Assembly: GCA_949318235.1 (NCBI GenBank)
Contig: OX439134.1
Location: 15,962,091-16,026,090, forward strand
Direction of reading: 5' to 3'
Length of the DNA stretch: 64,000 nucleotides
Source: Ecdyonurus torrentis
Taxonomy: Eukaryota; Arthropoda; Insecta; Ephemeroptera; Heptageniidae
A model generated the notes under the pieces. It had not been told where the DNA came from, made no database searches, and saw only the letters and a program-made list of their open reading frames with translations. Positions within the stretch are counted from its first letter, which is position 1, and every line of letters begins with the position of its first letter. Positions 14,546-27,207 of this stretch are shown here, in pieces. The position numbers were made by a program, and so were the translations under genes.

Positions 14546-16083
14546 GGAAACTCACAAAATGATGTCACAGGCTTCAACTTTTGTATGTGGGCATAGGAAA
14601 AAGTTGCAGCCTGTGACGTCATTTCACTACTTTCAAAAATTAATTAAAATTACTTAATGAACTCAAAAATTAGAAAATTGCATATTTATAGATTCAGGAC
14701 AATGTGCAACTTTAAGAATATGAAATAAAATTATCTTCTAAAATTTGTTAGTCTTCCTCATTATGTTGTACAACATAATATTTATGCTTTGTAGCATAGC
14801 CATTATATGAAGTATAGCATAATATATTATGCTGTATTGAGCAAATTGTGCTGGGATTGAGCTATTTACGTATTGATTTTTATCAGTGTGCATAAAAACA
14901 GAATTAAAAAAAATATTTTTAAAGATATTATTATTTTAAATTATAACTATAATAATTATACTTAAGTTAAATTTGTCAATGAATTGCTTGCAAAGTATAG
15001 ACAGACAACATACATGAATTAGAACCACTCAAATAAATGTTTTCTAAATTAAACTTTATATTTCAATTGACCATAAATATTATTGATAGCTTTTACAGCG
15101 CAAGCCCGATTTTTTTTTTGTCATTATTTGTCATATTATTGATAGTTAAATGCTCTCGTTAAACAATAAAAAAATAAAACATTTTTTTTTTTTCAATCAC
15201 AAGTATACTTGTCAATGCATTGCCATGTAGTTCTGATAACGGCACGTTTTATCTTTTACCGTACACAGTGGCCAAAAAAAAAAGAATAGAGATTTTTACA
15301 ACCGGATGCATATCTTTGTTTCAAACAATTTTCTTCATAGATAAATACTAACATTTTATCAATATAATATTGAAATTAATTACGTATTCAATTTTATTCC
15401 TATGTATAACTTGATAAGAATCCGAAAAAAAGGTGTGTCCGGTTGAAATAACCACTCTTATTATTTTAGCAATGTTATAGTATTTATAAAAAAATATGAT
15501 AATATTACTTTAATTATGTACAATTATTCCATTAAAAAAATAAACTGAACTCCCACATTTTCTTTTCCAGGTAGCAATGGTTGAACTACAAATAAACGAT
15601 AATACTAAGGTTCCTGAATGGCTCTTCGTATTGTTCTCTATCTGTACCACAGTTCTGGTATCAGTTCATATTTTTGCCCTAATGATCAGCACTTACATAT
15701 TACCAAACATCGATGCCATAAGTAGACTACAAACAAGTGAACTCGTAGTCGAATCTCCACATGAAAGAATGCGTTGGTTTATCGAACTAGCTTGGGGATT
15801 TTCAACTGTATTAGGTCTTTTTTTATTTTTAGTTGAAGTTGCAATTTTATGTTGGGTTAAATTTTGGGATTATTCTTTTACTGCTGCTGTAGCTTCAACG
15901 GTAATTGTTGTACCTTCTTTAGCAATTTTTGTTGGATTTGCTGTACATTTTTATCATACTTTAGTTGTACATAAATGTGAGGCTTCTGATGTAGATTTAA
16001 AACAATTAGAAATTATGAAACAACAATTAGATATTGTTACTGAAAAAGAGGCTATGGGGAAAACAGGATTTGGAAATATATAA
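11894..16083 (+). CDS. ORAI-type CRAC calcium channel, unit 1 (3 coding exons)
   Basis: Store-operated Ca2+ channel subunit of the plasma membrane; in animals ORAI assembles as a hexamer opened by ER-resident STIM. Exons are 11894-12373, 13943-14089 and 15571-16083, all phase 0, giving 379 aa. An acceptor (TTTCTATTTCTAG) just before the ATG implies an upstream 5'UTR exon. Residues 1-160 are a variable N-terminus with an LRRAALLIR segment and a CCCCG cluster. Exon 2 gives the pre-TM1 helix ([15 protein letters not shown]) and exon 3 the four TM segments. Selectivity-filter Glu is E214 (human E106); H242 matches H134 and E298 matches E190. R91 is T199 and A94 is E202. The [20 protein letters not shown] tail keeps the hinge and C-terminal helix that bind STIM. 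It looks the most canonical of the four units. Confidence 0.93.
12530..12616. repeat. (GA)n microsatellite in ORAI unit 1 intron 1
   Basis: About 87 bp of GA dinucleotide, roughly 160 bp after the exon 1 donor. The rest of this intron is AT-rich apart from the family A MITE at 13241. Confidence 0.97.
13241..13487 (+). mobile_element. TTAA-ended MITE, family A, 3'-truncated copy
   Basis: It starts TATAAAGGAATAGACCAGAG (TTAA mutated to TATA) after a C/CT-rich tract and follows family A until ACATTCTGG, then loses similarity. The family TGACGTCA site is mutated to TGACATCA here. Lies in intron 1 of ORAI unit 1. Confidence 0.8.
14096..14258. mobile_element. GC-rich inverted-repeat element next to a splice donor
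   Basis: The ends GGCCGAAGCAGCCGTCA and TGACGGCTGCGTCGGCC are near-perfect inverted repeats of about 17 bp, flanked by TATA on both sides. The element begins only about 6 bp after the exon 2 donor (CATG|GTCAGT) of ORAI unit 1. It is far richer in GC than the surrounding intron and has no reading frame. Confidence 0.75.
14410..14763 (+). mobile_element. Fold-back MITE, family C, copy 2
   Basis: It runs from TAATGAGCAAGA to GTCTTCCTCATTA with internal arms TTTTTGAGTTCATTAAG and TTAATGAACTCAAAAATTAG, a poly-T expansion at 14519-14545 and a TGACGTCA at 14614. It lies in intron 2 of ORAI unit 1. Confidence 0.8.
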
Positions 16084-16813
16084 AATCTAAATTAAAAAAA
16101 AAAAGTCTTAATATTTGCAATTAAAAGTTGAAGAGATGTTTAAGTTTATATTGTCTAAATAGTATTTAAAAAAAAAATTGCAAATGCTGGTCTTATTGTA
16201 AATGAATATTATATAAATTTATAGTATGTATGTTTATATGTAAAATTATAAATAGTGTATTTTAGTATAGATTAAAATTATATGACAATAATATAAAAAG
16301 TAAAAATAAAATGAAATTTAACATAATTATAGCAAAACTTTAAAAAATAAATAAATAAATAAATAACATATAAAGTGTATATTTTTTTAATTATAGTTGA
16401 GGAAAAAATAACTTTGTAATTCTGATATATTCATTGCATTACTCAACATATTTTAACGTTACAAATCAATGTTAAGTCATTGTGATTAATTTTTTGAATA
16501 TTTTACTCATTAGAAGCATTTTTGAACAATTATTTCAGTTTTTTTTAACTTATATAGCCTCTGACGACGCCGCCAAAATTAGAACTGAAACTATGTATTA
16601 GATTATTAATGTTTATATAATGAGTGCTTCTCGTTGTCCTAAGAATCCTAAGATGCCACAACAATAAAAACTTTGAAAATCATCAATCTAATTCATGACG
16701 TCATATCATATATTATACATCATGATTGTGATTATATGATATTCATGTGTATACATTATGACTATTTAGTAAATAGTGTTGAAACTAATGTAATAATAAT
16801 AAGTATAACTTTA

Positions 16814-17118
16814 TTAAAGGAATAGACCAGAGAAAAACATAAGCATTTATATCACAAAACACTTGAGTAGCTCCGTAGCAGTGATCAGAAATTTCGATTT
16901 ATGCAACCCGTACAACATTTTCATACTAATTTTTGCATGTTTCTGACGTCATAAACATGAATGTTCACGCAAATTGCATCCTTTACAGTATTTTCACGCT
17001 CTCTCGTGAGGCTACATTAACATTCTGGTAAAAAATTGTCATCAGTTTTGAAGATCCCAAGTCCTGAATGTTTATTCATTAAAAAGCACATGTTGTTTTA
17101 TGTGGTCTATGGCTTTAA
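16814..17118 (+). mobile_element. TTAA-ended MITE, family A, internally deleted copy
   Basis: TTAAAGGAATAGACCAGAG to GGTCTATGGCTTTAA. Compared with the 10361 and 46402 copies it lacks about 35-40 bp between CACTTGA and GTAGCTCCGTAGCAG. Confidence 0.85.
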
Positions 17119-17814
17119 GGCGTTGCGAGGGCTTTACAGCCCCATTTTACAAAACCTTGGCCACAACATTAAATGTAAATATTACATAAGCAAAAAATAG
17201 ATACAGCAATGAAACAACACGTAAATTGTTAATAGATTTGACTTAATACATTGCTAAAACTTTAATGCAATGGATGTCCGTTACTGAATGCGGCGTTCGT
17301 GGGGCCTCATTAAAAAAAAAAAAAAAAAAAAAAAACGAAAACTGAGAAAACTATATCGAAATAAATTATTTTTACAATGTAATTTTGTTAAGTCAATAAT
17401 TTTATATTTACAGTAAAATTTGCGTGTATAAAAAGCTTTTATTATTACAATATTTATGCAAAATATATATATACATAGAGTTTAATCATGTCAATTATGA
17501 TGCATGCTTGTTTGTTTGAGATATTTATTGTTATTACTTTTTTTTTACAATAAATTATCAATTTTTACTCAATCGTATAGTTGTTGTCTTTTTTTTTTTT
17601 TTTTTAGTTTTATTTCCCTTGAAGATATTTATTTTTAATTCAAAATTTGATTATTAAATTTATATTATTTCATTTTCCACAGTATAAAATAGCTTTATTT
17701 TGGTGGCTGCAATATACAGCTTTTTATTTATAAAAATTAAATCACATTCAAAGTTAGTAACACTCTTATATAAAACTACTCATATGGCCTTGTTATGTTT
17801 ATGTTAAGTGCGAC

Positions 17815-18145
17815 TCCATACATGAGCCGGCCGTGGAACATATAGATCGTGAAACAAAGGCCGGTATACGAAAATGACTCATTTTGACAGTTTAAAAATC
17901 CTTAATTTTATTAGCAATATTTTTAGAGCGTTAATGCTGTTAATAGATTGAATTTATTTCTCAAGTATGTGACAAAAATAATAAGAAAAAAAATCAATTT
18001 CCCAAAGAAAACAGCCAAGAAGTTTATCCAATGCAGAGCATTGTTGTTTATTGATCCAATATGGCGTTGACGCGCATTTAGTATGACGTCATGTGCATAC
18101 ACTATGCGGATATATTTATATCCTAAACTGCAGCTTCATGTTTTT
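17815..18145 (+). repeat. Interspersed repeat family F, copy 1
   Basis: It shares GGCCGGTATACGAAAATGA, TTTATCCAATGCAGAGCA, CCAATATGGCGTTGA and AAACTGCAGC blocks with 49670-50210 (interrupted by nested elements) and, in reverse, with about 51780-52040. Carries TGACGTCA at 18084. No coding capacity seen. Confidence 0.7.
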
Positions 18146-18635
18146 CAGTAATAAATAAAGGTACAATATTTGTTATGATTCATCTGTTGTTACATTGTTG
18201 TTTGTTATCATTTTATCTATACACATTATAAATAGGAGAAAATGTGTGCTCTATATATTATAGTAAATAAATTTATGGATAATATTTATTTTTCATTATT
18301 TGATAAAAAGCTTTAGTTATGACGGACATGTGAACGATTTACAACTAAAAATGTCAACAATGCAATATCACTATGTTTTTTACCTCTCTTTTTTATATAG
18401 TTTAAGTAAATATAAGCCTCTACTATGTTTAAATAATAAATACATACACTGTTTTCTAAAACTGATATACTATATTATTGCCTTTGAGTGAAGGCATGGA
18501 AACCAATTTTTAATCACAGGATATAAATACGAATGTTTAACACAAAAAGTAGATTATAAACCAAACAAAATATTCTTTTGAAAGTAATTTACATAATATA
18601 TAGAGTCCGTTCTCGTTCACGGAAAAATAAAATAC

Positions 18636-18951
18636 TTAAAGGTGTAGAACACCTCGTACAAAAAAGTTGCGTAATATCCTCACAAACCTGAAAATCAACG
18701 TTGATTTAGCCGGAGTCATTTATTTCTAATTTTTGTCCATTCACAAAATGACACTGGCGGTTACTGACGTCACAGCTCACCCGGTTTACGCGCGCGTGGA
18801 CTAGTGATCTGTGACGTCAGTTACCGTCAGTGGCATTTTGTGAATGGAAAATAAATTAGAAATCAATGACTTCGGCCAAATCAACGTTGATTTTCAGGTT
18901 TGTTAGGATATTACACAACTTTTTTTTGTTCATTATGTTCTATGCCTTTAA
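18636..18951. mobile_element. Fold-back MITE, family B, TTAA-ended copy
   Basis: TTAAAGGTGTAGAACA at the left and TGTTCTATGCCTTTAA at the right form the ends. The arms include ATCAACGTTGATTT and TTCACAAAATGACACTGGCG mirrored by CAGTGGCATTTTGTGAATGG. Each arm has a TGACGTCA (18765, 18812). It is the better-preserved partner of 8582-8899. Confidence 0.85.
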
Positions 18952-20099
18952 TTTATGCTGCATTGAATAATTATTATATTGTATAGCACATATATGTGGC
19001 TATTTTGTAAAAACACAGTAATTATGCGGCAAATCTTAATATTTTTAACTAACTGCTATGCTATGTATAATATAATCACTATATAAAATAGAGCATAAAA
19101 TAAATTGTTATGCATAAATGTTACTGCATTGAGATAGCATAATTATTACGTATTTATTTTTGTCAGTCTGTTCATTAAACAACAATGCACCACAAATTAC
19201 ATAATAATATTTTCATTTTGTATGTAAAACAATTAAATGAGAAATTATAATAATTATAATATTTCATCTGTTCAAAAGTAAATAGATGAAACTGCTCTAA
19301 AAAATCAACATAGAAGTTGGATATAATGCAATAACTTTCATTTTCATAATAATATATTGTATTGTAACCAAAAACTAGCACTTAAGGATTGTATATAGAT
19401 TGCTTTGCTTGTATCTCAAAATCTAAAAAGAAAACTTCCAAATTTTATGATGCCATTTGAAAATTAATAGTAACAGCTATATACCTATGATAAAATTTTC
19501 AGAATCCCGTGACCATCAGATAAGAGAGAAATTAATTATTGAAATTAACATGGGTTCTTATGGGACTAAAACTTTAAAATATCATAATTAAAAATCTAGC
19601 ATGGTAAAACCCCCCAAAATTTTGTACACTTTTGAAGATACCTAATTCTAATGTATCACTTTACAAAATTTCACATTTTTCTGTCTTTACAACTTTTTAG
19701 TTAAATCCCGTAGTAACTGATTTCCCGCCTTAAATTGCAATGCTATTCTTATGAGAAAAAAACACGCTGGTTTTGAATGGTAAAATATTATCACAATCGT
19801 GTATACATGCAGTTGTTAATAATTTCAGATGCGGAACAATTTGTGGTAACCAAATATTTATTAAATAAATAAAAAAATAATAATAATAAAAAATAAAAAA
19901 AAAGCGATCTAACAGCGCATAGTGATAGTGATACAGATAAGAGTTGCAGAGATAATACAAGGAATTTTCTTGTTAAATAAGTTGCATACTCTACAGGATA
20001 AAATAAAATAACTATTATAATTAATTTGATTGCTTATTTCTTTATTAATTTTTTTTTATATATTATTTTCAAAATCTCAAGTTATTTTTGTTAGGCTTA

Positions 20100-20243
20100 T
20101 CTCTTCTATTTAGTCACTTACTTTGTACACATGCGCACTTGTATGACGTCATTCACAAACGAGATATGGCAATCTACAGTCCTCGATATTCCAGGGTTAC
20201 TCAGGTGCACATAAACACACAAACTATAGGAAAAAACGCTCAG
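20100..20243 (+). other. Candidate 5' exon of ORAI unit 2
   Basis: A stretch less AT-rich than its flanks ends in a strong donor, CGCTCAG|GTGAGTAAG at 20243/20244, and could join the acceptor at 21120. If so, a short frame from ATG 20166 ends at a TGA overlapping the unit 2 start (ATGA at 21153), so it would be an upstream ORF rather than an N-terminal extension. A TGACGTCA site lies at 20144. Its true 5' limit is unknown. Confidence 0.35.
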
Positions 20244-20394
20244 GTGAGTAAGCAAAATTTTTTTTGTCTTATATTATATAATATTATTCAGGTGCATTTT
20301 CGTATATAATTGCATAATCATATAGCGAACATTAGATAATGAACTCTGAGATTCTGTGTAAATTAGCATAATTTTGTTGTTGCATATATATAAA

Positions 20395-20502
20395 TCAAAA
20401 TACATTGTTTGACACAATAGCTTTCGTGAAAGCTAAGCCATTTAGGCTCCATTTAAACTTTAAACTCAATAAAGAACTTATTATTATTATTATTTTAAAT
20501 TA
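20395..20502 (+). repeat. Possible retroelement 3' end with (ATT)n tail
   Basis: AAACTTTAAACTCAATAAAGAACTTATTATT resembles the segment at 4875-4915 (TTTAAACCCAATAAAGAAATTATTATT). A shared AATAAAG followed by an ATT-repeat tail is typical of 3' ends of short or long interspersed retroelements. No coding part is seen. Confidence 0.4.
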
Positions 20503-21152
20503 TGATTATTTAAGGTATTATTTGGATCGTCCAGTTTAGGTGCATATAGCATAGAACATTTTTGTCCAAAATTTATACAATATTGAAATTTAGCAGTGAC
20601 GCTGTACACAGTAAGGAATAGGTATACCATACCTCTCTCCTATAGCTAAATCGACTTTAAATTTGTTTTAATTATATATATATATCTGTTTGCAATCATT
20701 TATTTTTTTATTAATTTTTCATGCTACAACGATTTAAAAATATATAATATATGCATATAAATATTGTAGGGTGTATTAATCCAAATATACATACATTTTT
20801 TTATGTACTTTACTATATTGTTACTGGTAATTTAGTGTCAATGTTTCAATAGTAAAAAAACAAAACAAAAAAATCAATCAAAATTATTAGTAATCAAATA
20901 TTTATCTACTGTATCTAAGTTACATCGGTGAAGCTTTGAGTGCCCTAATTTTCTACAAAATTTCATTTTTTTTTTTTTTTTTTTTTTTTTTTAGATTACT
21001 ACAACCGAGGTTATACTGTAGAAATATTTAAATGAGGGATATTAGAACCACTTTTCAGCATTTTTTTTTTCATAGCTTCATTATGAAAGAAAATAATCAA
21101 AGTGAACTCTTATTTTACAGGTTTTGAACACCGACTTCAATTCAGAAAAACA

Positions 21153-22818
21153 ATGAGCAACAATAAATGGAGAGAAAATATCAACATACCTCGTCTTTTA
21201 ACAGATGATACATCAAACAAGCAATGGAGTACATCTGATATACATTTCTCTCAACTTGATACACATCCTGCTACTAGTTTAGGTAGTTTAAAATCAATGG
21301 CGAGCGTCCCAGACTTAAGAACTCATATAGACAGTCCACATAGTTTACATCGTACAGTTCTGATGATGAGAAATAACCCAGAATCCTTGCAGTTTAGTAG
21401 GTATCAAGATATGGAGGACTCGAATGAGATGATATGTACCACGGAATGTTGTTGTTGTGGAGAACAGGTGGAGGTAGCAGAGGAGAATACGTATTTGGTG
21501 AGTAAATTAAGCCTGTGAGTTTCTTAGACAAGCAAACAGTTTTGAGACCTACTAACTCATCCGTTTCAACGTAATACGCATGCGTAGTATGTAGTAACGG
21601 AAGCGAATATGATCGAAATCCTATAAAGTTGGCCTCAAAAGTCTCAAAACAGATGCTTCTATATATAAGAATTATCATACACAAATTATCATATATACCA
21701 AAATTAAAAACTTTAAGTCAAGTTGTTGTTTTTTTCTACAAAAATGAAATTTGATATTCGATATAATTAAATATAAATAAATATAGAAATAATGCATGCT
21801 ATTTTATAAAATAAACCGCATATTATAAGAAATTTTAAAAGTCGAAATTTTTACTGTTTTAATTTGCTATATATGTACATAAATTGCAGATATGTATGTT
21901 TTAACATAATAAATAGTAATTTGTAGTTTTCATTTTTTTTTTTTTTACCCTTCACATAAATGCATATTTTCTATTAAAACATTTCTTACTTATATCAATT
22001 GTCTTGTGATATAATATATTTTTCAATTGTGTTTAATAGGATGAGTCCGAAGAAATGACTGGTGAGGCAACATCGTCTATACTCTCTTGGCGTCAGTTAT
22101 ACATCAGCAGAGCTAAACTTCAGGCTGCAAGTACAGCTTCCGAGCTCCTCTTTGGATTTGCGATGGTAAGATCATATAATATAATTAAAAAGCATAAATA
22201 TGCATAATTTGTTGCATCAATATTGATATATTCCTATTCCAATTGTTCTATGCTATGTATTCATTCATTCATTCATTCATTCATTCATTCATTCATTCAT
22301 TCATTCATTCATTCATTCATTCATTCATTCATTCATTCATTCATTCATTCATTCATTCATTCATTCATTCATTCATTCATTCATTCATTCATTCATTCAT
22401 TCATTCATTCATTCATTCATTCATTCATTCATTCATTCATTCATTCATTCATTCATTCATTCATTCATTCATTCATTCATTCATTCATTCATTCATTCAT
22501 TCATTCATTCATTCATTCATTCATTCATTCATTCATTCATTCATTCATTCATTCATTCATTCATTCATTCATTCATTCATTCATTCATTCATTTCCATCC
22601 TATTGAATTGTTTACAATTTTTTACTATATTAAAAATTGCATTGCATTGTCTTATATTATAATTACGAAAATAACAGAATAATATTATTAAAATTTACAT
22701 AAATATTTACTCGTATGATATGATATACTCTTGCTAAATTTCCATGATGATTACAATATACTAACGTATTTTGTTACAAACATATTAAAAAATAAGAAGG
22801 AATACATTATATTATTAA

Positions 22819-22879
<61 letters not shown>

Positions 22880-23421
22880 ACAATTAAAAGAAACCCCCAT
22901 GTTCAAATATGTATACTATAACGTTAATTTGTCTCTTTTACATCATGTTACAGATCGGTCTTGTAGAATTACAAATCAACAAACCAACCAACGTCCCAGA
23001 AGGCATGTTTATATTATTCTCCATCAATACGTCATTTCTTGTGATCATACATATTTTAGCATTAATGATCAGTACATTCATCCTACCTAACATTGATACA
23101 GTAAACAGTTTACATCCAAGTGCACTGATAGACGAATCACCACATCATAGAATGAGATGGTTTATTGATATAGCGTGGGTATTCTCTACCATGTTAGGAA
23201 TGTTTTTATTTTTATTTGAAGTTATTTTATTTTCTTGGTTCAAATTTTGGGATTATTCATTCTCAGCAGCACTCTCATCTACTGTTTTTATGACATTGTC
23301 GATTTCAATTTTTATTGTGTTTGCTTTGTATTTTTATCATACTATGAATGTTTATGTTTATGATTATAATAATGTGATTGTAAGAGATTTAGAATTAACT
23401 AATGAAGTGCAAGATAAATAA
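21153..23421 (+). CDS. ORAI-type CRAC channel, unit 2 (3 coding exons)
   Basis: Exons 21153-21497, 22040-22165 and 22954-23421, all phase 0, give 312 aa. The ATG at 21153 was chosen because the acceptor at 21119-21120 cuts off an ATG further upstream. Exon 1 encodes a variable N-terminus with SLHRTVLMMR and a CCCCGE cluster, parallel to unit 1. Exon 2 has LSWRQLYISRAKLQA. Exon 3 has the filter Glu in IGLVELQIN, a conserved His at the H134 position (LVIIHILALM) and Glu at the E190 position (FLFEVILFSW). R91 is Thr, A94 is Glu, S97 is Phe. After TM4 the usual LVxHK hinge is replaced by MNVYVYDYNN and the C-terminal helix is short, so STIM coupling may be altered. It lies 5.1 kb after unit 1 in the same direction, as a tandem duplicate. 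Confidence 0.92.
21524..21655. mobile_element. MITE family G, diverged copy
   Basis: Related to 39770-39928, 43084-43660 and 43766-43920: CAGTTTTGAGACCTACTAAC at the left and AAAGTTGGCCTCAAAAGTCTC at the right are imperfect inverted ends. It lies in intron 1 of ORAI unit 2, just after the donor. Confidence 0.5.
22259..22592. repeat. (TTCA)n microsatellite in ORAI unit 2 intron 2
   Basis: About 330 bp of uninterrupted ATTC repeat lies roughly 95 bp after the exon 2 donor. Frames reading IHSFIHSF across it are artefacts. The same intron of unit 3 carries the reverse-complement motif. Confidence 0.98.
22822..22878. repeat. (CT)n microsatellite near an ORAI acceptor
   Basis: A pyrimidine tract of about 57 bp, 75 bp before the exon 3 acceptor of unit 2. 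Confidence 0.97.
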
Positions 23422-23534
23422 AGATAACGAGAGCTAAATTGTGGTTTTAGAATTTTTTCCGCCTTTTTTTTTTCCTATGCAATAATTAATTAAATTAATT
23501 TTAATTTATTTTTCAAATAACTATCTTTGAAGCA

Positions 23535-23879
23535 TTAAAGTTATAGACCACATAAAACAACGTGTGCTTTTTAATGAATAAGCACGAAATGGTATGCTCA
23601 AAACTGATGACAATTTTTACTAGAAAGCTAATTAGCTCCACGAAAGAGCGTGAAGATACTGTAAAGTATGCAATTTTGCTTGACTATTCATGTTTCTGAC
23701 GTCAGAAACATGCAAAAAATAGTAAAAAAAATGTTGCGCGGGTTGCATAAATCGAAGTTTTCTGATCACTGCTATGGAGTTACAGTTGGGTTTTGAGACA
23801 AACTAAAGTTCTTTATGTAAGTCCCATCTAGTGTTTTGTGATATAAATGCATATGTTTTCTTCTGGTCTATTCCTTTAA
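23535..23879 (-). mobile_element. TTAA-ended MITE, family A, reverse copy
   Basis: TTAAAGTTATAGACCACATA at the left and GGTCTATTCCTTTAA at the right, a full-length reverse copy about 115 bp after the unit 2 stop. TGACGTCA lies at 23697. Confidence 0.87.
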
Positions 23880-25021
23880 TGTAAAAGGTCAGAATTATAT
23901 GGAAAATATATATATATTATATATAATTATATTATATTGATAATAAATAAAAAAGAAAAATAACACTTCCTGATTTTTTTATTATATTATTATAGTTTAG
24001 ATTTGTTAAATAATTTTAAGGCATTATTATTACAGAGAGTACAGAAAGTTTCTATCCATTGCTCTTTATTGCACCAAAACAGTCCATAAAAGATAGGGCT
24101 CCCTAATGTCCTTTATTAAACCATATTAATTTCTCATTGTGATTCTTAAGACAGAAGTTATAATAAAACTGAAATGAAATAATAATAATAAGAAAAATCA
24201 TTAAAATTTATAAAAACAAAGTCAAAAATAAATATTTAAAATACTATCCCGTATATGATATCAGAATCAAAATAACATAACTTTTACATTGCAATATTGT
24301 ACATTACATGATGTCTTATATAGCATAAAATAATGTTGGGCAGCACAATTATTTATGCTATTGGCTATTATAAAACAACAGCATTGACGTGTGCTAAAAA
24401 TAAAGCAAAAAATACGTTTTTTCTTCTCACTTCGTGATTTATAGTATTTTACTTCTATGTTATAAGCAGAGATTTTAAAAGTATGTATTTTTATAAATGA
24501 GTTCTTGGTTTTTCTATATTGATTTCGTCGCTATAGCAGGGACAAAAATGTATACGTAATAATTGTTCTCGTTTATATTCAATATGCAGCATAAAGCATA
24601 ATCTATGCTATAACTATAATTCATAAAAATTATGTTACAAAGCATAAATATTATATTATAAAGCATAATTATTTATGTTTTGTTCTAATTTAGCATAATT
24701 TATGAAATAATACAGCATATAAATTATGTGATTTATTCGTTCTGTAAGCATATAGAAAAAATAAATAAAAAAACAACAAAAAATATAAAAATTAGAGATT
24801 ATCCAGTAAAAATGTAATTATAACTAATATAATAATAAAGATAAATTTGTTTAATTCCACATAGAAAGTTATTTAAAATGTCCTTTAAAACTTTTTACTA
24901 AAAAATATCACTGCGGCAAATAATAATTAAAATAAAAAAATATGGTTAATTTTTATTTTTTAAATAAATATGATGTATTATGGTATAAAGGTTTTAAACA
25001 AAGCTATTTACATTCTTTGAT

Positions 25022-25057
<36 letters not shown>

Positions 25058-25089
25058 GTAAGTTTTGTTATAAGTAATATTATGTTGTT

Positions 25090-25271
25090 AGAAAAGCAAC
25101 GCATGCGCCTACTTAACGAACGTAAGCACCTGACCACTTGCTAATTAATGTTAACAAGTGCCGCGGTCACAACAACGTCTTCCCAGCCCAACTCACTTCT
25201 GCTCTGCTGTTATATATCATAAAGTGGTTGGTGGAAAAGTTTCTAATTATCTCTTTACCTGCTTTTTGAGG
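25090..25271 (+). other. Candidate 5'UTR exon of ORAI unit 3
   Basis: A segment less AT-rich than its flanks (GCATGCGCC, GTGCCGCGGTCAC, CAGCCCAACTCACTTCTGC) ends in TTTTTGAGG|GTAAGTTAT, a consensus donor. It could join the acceptor at 27195. Assignment rests on composition and donor quality only. Confidence 0.35.
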
Positions 25272-25663
25272 GTAAGTTATAAGTTATAAGAACTTTTAGC
25301 TTAAAAATATGTTAATTAAAAAAACCTTTCATATGTAAACAAATATGAGTTTTTAAATAAAATTCTTTGTGCGACATTTATCATGCTTCTGTTTAAAGTT
25401 GTCGAATATAATTAAAACTCAAAATACTTTTTATTAAATTTATTTATAATAATAATTATTATTGTTATTTTAGAAAAGTGCGACGTATATTTTAATTATA
25501 ATTTTAAAGTTTCACTGTCATGATAGAACTTTTTTATGTATTTTTTTTAAACTGACCTTTTTTGTATATAATTTTAAAAGAAATTTGAATTTAATTTATG
25601 GATTTGCACTTGATGTTTATTGATTGGTGGGCACATTATTTTAGGTCTGATATCCCCCCTTGT

Positions 25664-25669
<6 letters not shown>

Positions 25670-25701
<32 letters not shown>

Positions 25702-25710
25702 CTCTCTCTG
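25670..25710. repeat. (CT)n microsatellite
   Basis: About 40 bp of CT repeat. It explains the short SLSLSL and RERERE frames on the two strands. Confidence 0.95.
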
Positions 25711-25800
25711 ATATGGTAGATGATTGTAATAAACTTTTTTTTTTTTTTAATTTCATTACTTCAATACTTCATTACTACGTACTTCATACTTTCATTACTT

Positions 25801-25970
25801 CCAGGCTCAGACTTGCCATAAGAGCTAGTACGCGAAAGCGGACGTGCCCCCCCCCTCCCCCTGTTAGGAGACCCCTAAGGCCGTAAAAGGGCTGTAACGA
25901 GGGTGTTACGTCCTTTTTGTGGCCCCTAACCCCTTTCATGGACGAGACCCCTTGAGTGCCAGTCCGACCT
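25801..25970. mobile_element. Inverted-end element with C-rich core
   Basis: AGGCTCAGACTTGCC at the left and GCCAGTCCGACCT at the right are imperfect inverted ends. The core has a long C run and GTAACGAGGGTGTTACGT. It is markedly richer in GC than its flanks and non-coding. Confidence 0.45.
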
Positions 25971-27207
25971 TGATTACTTCTGTTAATTGCATTAACACTT
26001 TACTACCACGTTTTTTTTTTAATAAAATTAGCAAGCTATTGATTGTACGGTTGAAATCAATGATATTTATTCTCATAGTAACAAAGTTGATATTTTTTTT
26101 TTGTTATATATGTGGCTAAAAAAAAGTAAAAAAAAATATATATATTTCCGTGGCTGTGTAGTTACGTCAAGGTTGTCCGTTATTGCGATAATACTTTGTA
26201 TATCATGGAAAAATATATAATCAGCGAAATAACAAGAAAAATGGAAACTACTGCGTGTGCATGCCGCGGCTCTTACATAACTTAAAATACGTAAATACAT
26301 AATCAAATAACGTAAACCAAGGATATTATTAAAATTATTATGTTCAAAACAATTAGCTGCTCACTATAATATGAATATAACAAAAATAGGAATTTAGAAT
26401 AAAATAGCTCTTTTTAAAATATTAAAGGCAGAAACAATATGAGTAAAATTTTTTATTCAATTTTAGTAAAAACTTCTTGACCTAGTGTAACTAATTTAAT
26501 GTCAATTCAAAATTGGCTAATGGTCAGAATGAGATTTAAGGTCAGTTTAACTTGGTATTTTTAAGAGCATTTTAACCAATTTTTAACAAAAAAGTTAAAA
26601 TTTAAACTTTAGAAAACTAAGAATCAGATAAAGGTTTAGAAATGGATTTAATATAGACGACAAAACAATTATGGGGTATATAATATTTATACTTTTATTA
26701 CGCCATATGTATAGAAGTACATACGGATCTATATTATAACTGAAAGGCTCTATATACAGATAATGTATTGAGGCATTGCTTAAATTGGTAATAATTTGGC
26801 AAAAATAATAAAATTGGTATTTTTCTATAATTATCAAAGAAATATTTTTTTAAATTAGAGTTATAGTAAAATTTTATTAACAAATCGTATTTATTTATTT
26901 AAAATTATAACGTAAAAAGGGAAGAATAATACATATATATAATGTAAGAGTTAGACTGCGATATAAAAAAGATCATTCATTTTTCTATTTTTAATGAGCG
27001 AATCAAGCAATAAATTTTTCCGTTATTCCAGTCAGCCCCAAAATAATAATTAAAAACATAAACGCAGATAGAGCTTTTTTTCCCTCAACAACCTAATAGT
27101 TTGAAATTTAAAAAATAAACAAAAATAAAGTCTATTTAATTTTTTTTTTGACGTCGTCTTTATTATATTAATTTATTTTATTTTTAAATTTTCAGGATTC
27201 ACTGAAA

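Larger units (their letters stand above)
16084..20100. other. Intergenic region between ORAI units 1 and 2
   Basis: AT-rich sequence with AATAAA-type signals after the unit 1 stop (for example near 16307 and 16343) and three identifiable repeats: family A at 16814-17118, family F at 17815-18145 and family B at 18636-18951. A poly-A tract lies at 17310-17334. No additional exon could be supported. Confidence 0.55.
23422..27195. other. Intergenic region between ORAI units 2 and 3
   Basis: AT-rich DNA containing a reverse family A MITE (23535-23879), a poly-A tract (25023-25053), a candidate 5' exon for unit 3 (about 25090-25271), a CT tract (25670-25710) and a C-rich inverted-end element (25801-25970). 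The stretch 25,975-27,195 shows no identifiable feature. Confidence 0.5.

Noticed and set aside
22223..22662. Frames reading IHSFIHSF
   Set aside because: They are translations of the ATTC microsatellite in an ORAI intron; the minus-strand frame at 30027-30272 is the same effect in the GAAT tract.
23422..27195. Missing fifth ORAI unit in the spacing between units 2 and 3
   Set aside because: Looked for the SWR..SRAKL and VELQI exon signatures here and in 16-20 kb and 34-40 kb; none found.
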